In this document: in pieces, positions 21,398 to 21,639 of the stretch
How the letters are laid out: each line of letters starts with the position of its first letter
How positions within the stretch are numbered: position 1 is the first letter of the stretch
Source: Leptospirillum sp.
GTDB lineage: Bacteria; Nitrospirota; Leptospirillia; Leptospirillales; Leptospirillaceae
Direction: 5' to 3'
NCBI GenBank assembly: GCA_027343785.1
Contig: DAHWKF010000079.1
Span: forward strand, 1 to 21,639
DNA: 21,639 bases
Program-made: the position numbers and the translations under genes
Notes under the pieces: model-generated
Database searches by the model: none
Seen by the model: only the letters and a program-made list of their open reading frames with translations
What the model was told of the DNA's origin: nothing

Positions 21398-21639
21398 ATG
21401 CCCTTTGCGAGGACCAGACCTCCGCTCGTGATGAACGAGTCGGAAGTTCTGGAGTTGAAACGACTGACCAGTTCCCGAGTGGAATCTCATCGGACCATCG
21501 TCCGGGCCCGGATTCTTTTGGGGTACTTCCAGCAGAAATCCTTGGCGGTTTTGGCGCAGGAAGCTGGGATGAGCCGGGTGGCGGTCAACAAGGTGATCAA
21601 CAAAGCCTTGGCTGTAGGCGTGCTCCCGGCCCTGGGCGA
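21398..21639 (+). CDS. IS630-type transposase, N-terminal part (runs off window)
   Basis: ATG 21398 follows the strong site GGGAGGAGGAG. Eighty residues are visible with no stop: MPFARTRPPLVMNESEVLEL, then VESHRTIVRARILLGYFQQK and a helix-turn-helix stretch SLAVLAQEAGMSRVAVNKVI, followed by NKALAVGVLPALG. The RAxIxL-x-A-x-x-x-G-x-S-x-x-x-V pattern and the G-x-x-x-L following it are those of the N-terminal DNA-binding region of IS630/Tc1-mariner-type transposases. The catalytic DDE/DDD domain would lie beyond the window, so it is unknown whether the element is intact. The AT-rich flank and the nearby tRNA scar fit an accessory region. Confidence 0.75.
   Translation, partial: MPFARTRPPLVMNESEVLELKRLTSSRVESHRTIVRARILLGYFQQKSLAVLAQEAGMSRVAVNKVINKALAVGVLPALG

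Noticed and set aside
1..21639. CRISPR arrays, toxin-antitoxin pairs, prophage genes or a biosynthetic cluster
   Set aside because: No regularly spaced repeats, no recognisable toxin, antitoxin, phage or assembly-line genes were seen on either strand.

Overview
The window reads as bacterial chromosome, rather GC-rich, with tightly packed genes on both strands. The gene set is an APC permease, type-II NADH dehydrogenase, Der, PEP synthase, ArgA, a chemoreceptor and an oxidative pentose-phosphate pair. Together with the protein style, this suggests a motile environmental Gram-negative bacterium. A Nitrospirota / Leptospirillum-like chemolithotroph is my best guess, but that is inference: no rRNA or other taxonomic marker is present.

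Layout, left to right. (1) 1-1607 (+): the 3' part of an APC-type permease with a cytoplasmic USP-like tail. It converges on (2) 1592-4397 (-), an NCS1 (cytosine/purine-type) permease translationally coupled to a type-II NADH dehydrogenase. (3) 4550-6888 (+): a small one-helix membrane protein, a protein that looks like a glycerophosphodiester phosphodiesterase stripped of all its catalytic residues, and the ribosome-assembly GTPase der. The last two overlap by 4 bases. A hairpin at the end of der is a terminator for (4) ppsA, 6960-9359 (-). (5) 9801-10781 (-): a sigma-54 activator with no sensor domain. (6) 10977-11618 (-): a membrane protein of unknown function, preceded by a perfect 18-bp palindrome and other dyads. 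(7) 12039-13391 (-): argA. It is divergent from (8) 13834-15567 (+), a PAS-containing chemoreceptor with a plausible sigma-28 promoter. (9) 15580-17396 (-): an SDR oxidoreductase followed by a SAM methyltransferase. (10) 17538-19977 (-): gnd and zwf, one base apart, closed by a strong hairpin.

The right end (about 20.0-21.6 kb) is different. It is gene-poor and becomes AT-rich. It carries the 3' half of a tRNA-Ala (anticodon CGC) with no 5' half, the classic scar of a tRNA-targeting integrative element. It ends in the start of an IS630-type transposase that runs off the window. The orientation of the tRNA fragment predicts that the island lies to its right and that the intact tRNA-Ala is beyond the window.

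Functionally, ppsA (gluconeogenic PEP formation), gnd/zwf (NADPH and pentoses), ndh (NADH to quinone) and argA (first step to arginine) form a central-metabolism core. No clear new multi-gene defence or biosynthetic system is visible. The most unusual items are the catalytically dead GDPD-like protein next to der, the tRNA-Ala scar, and the cluster of palindromes between argA and the membrane protein gene.
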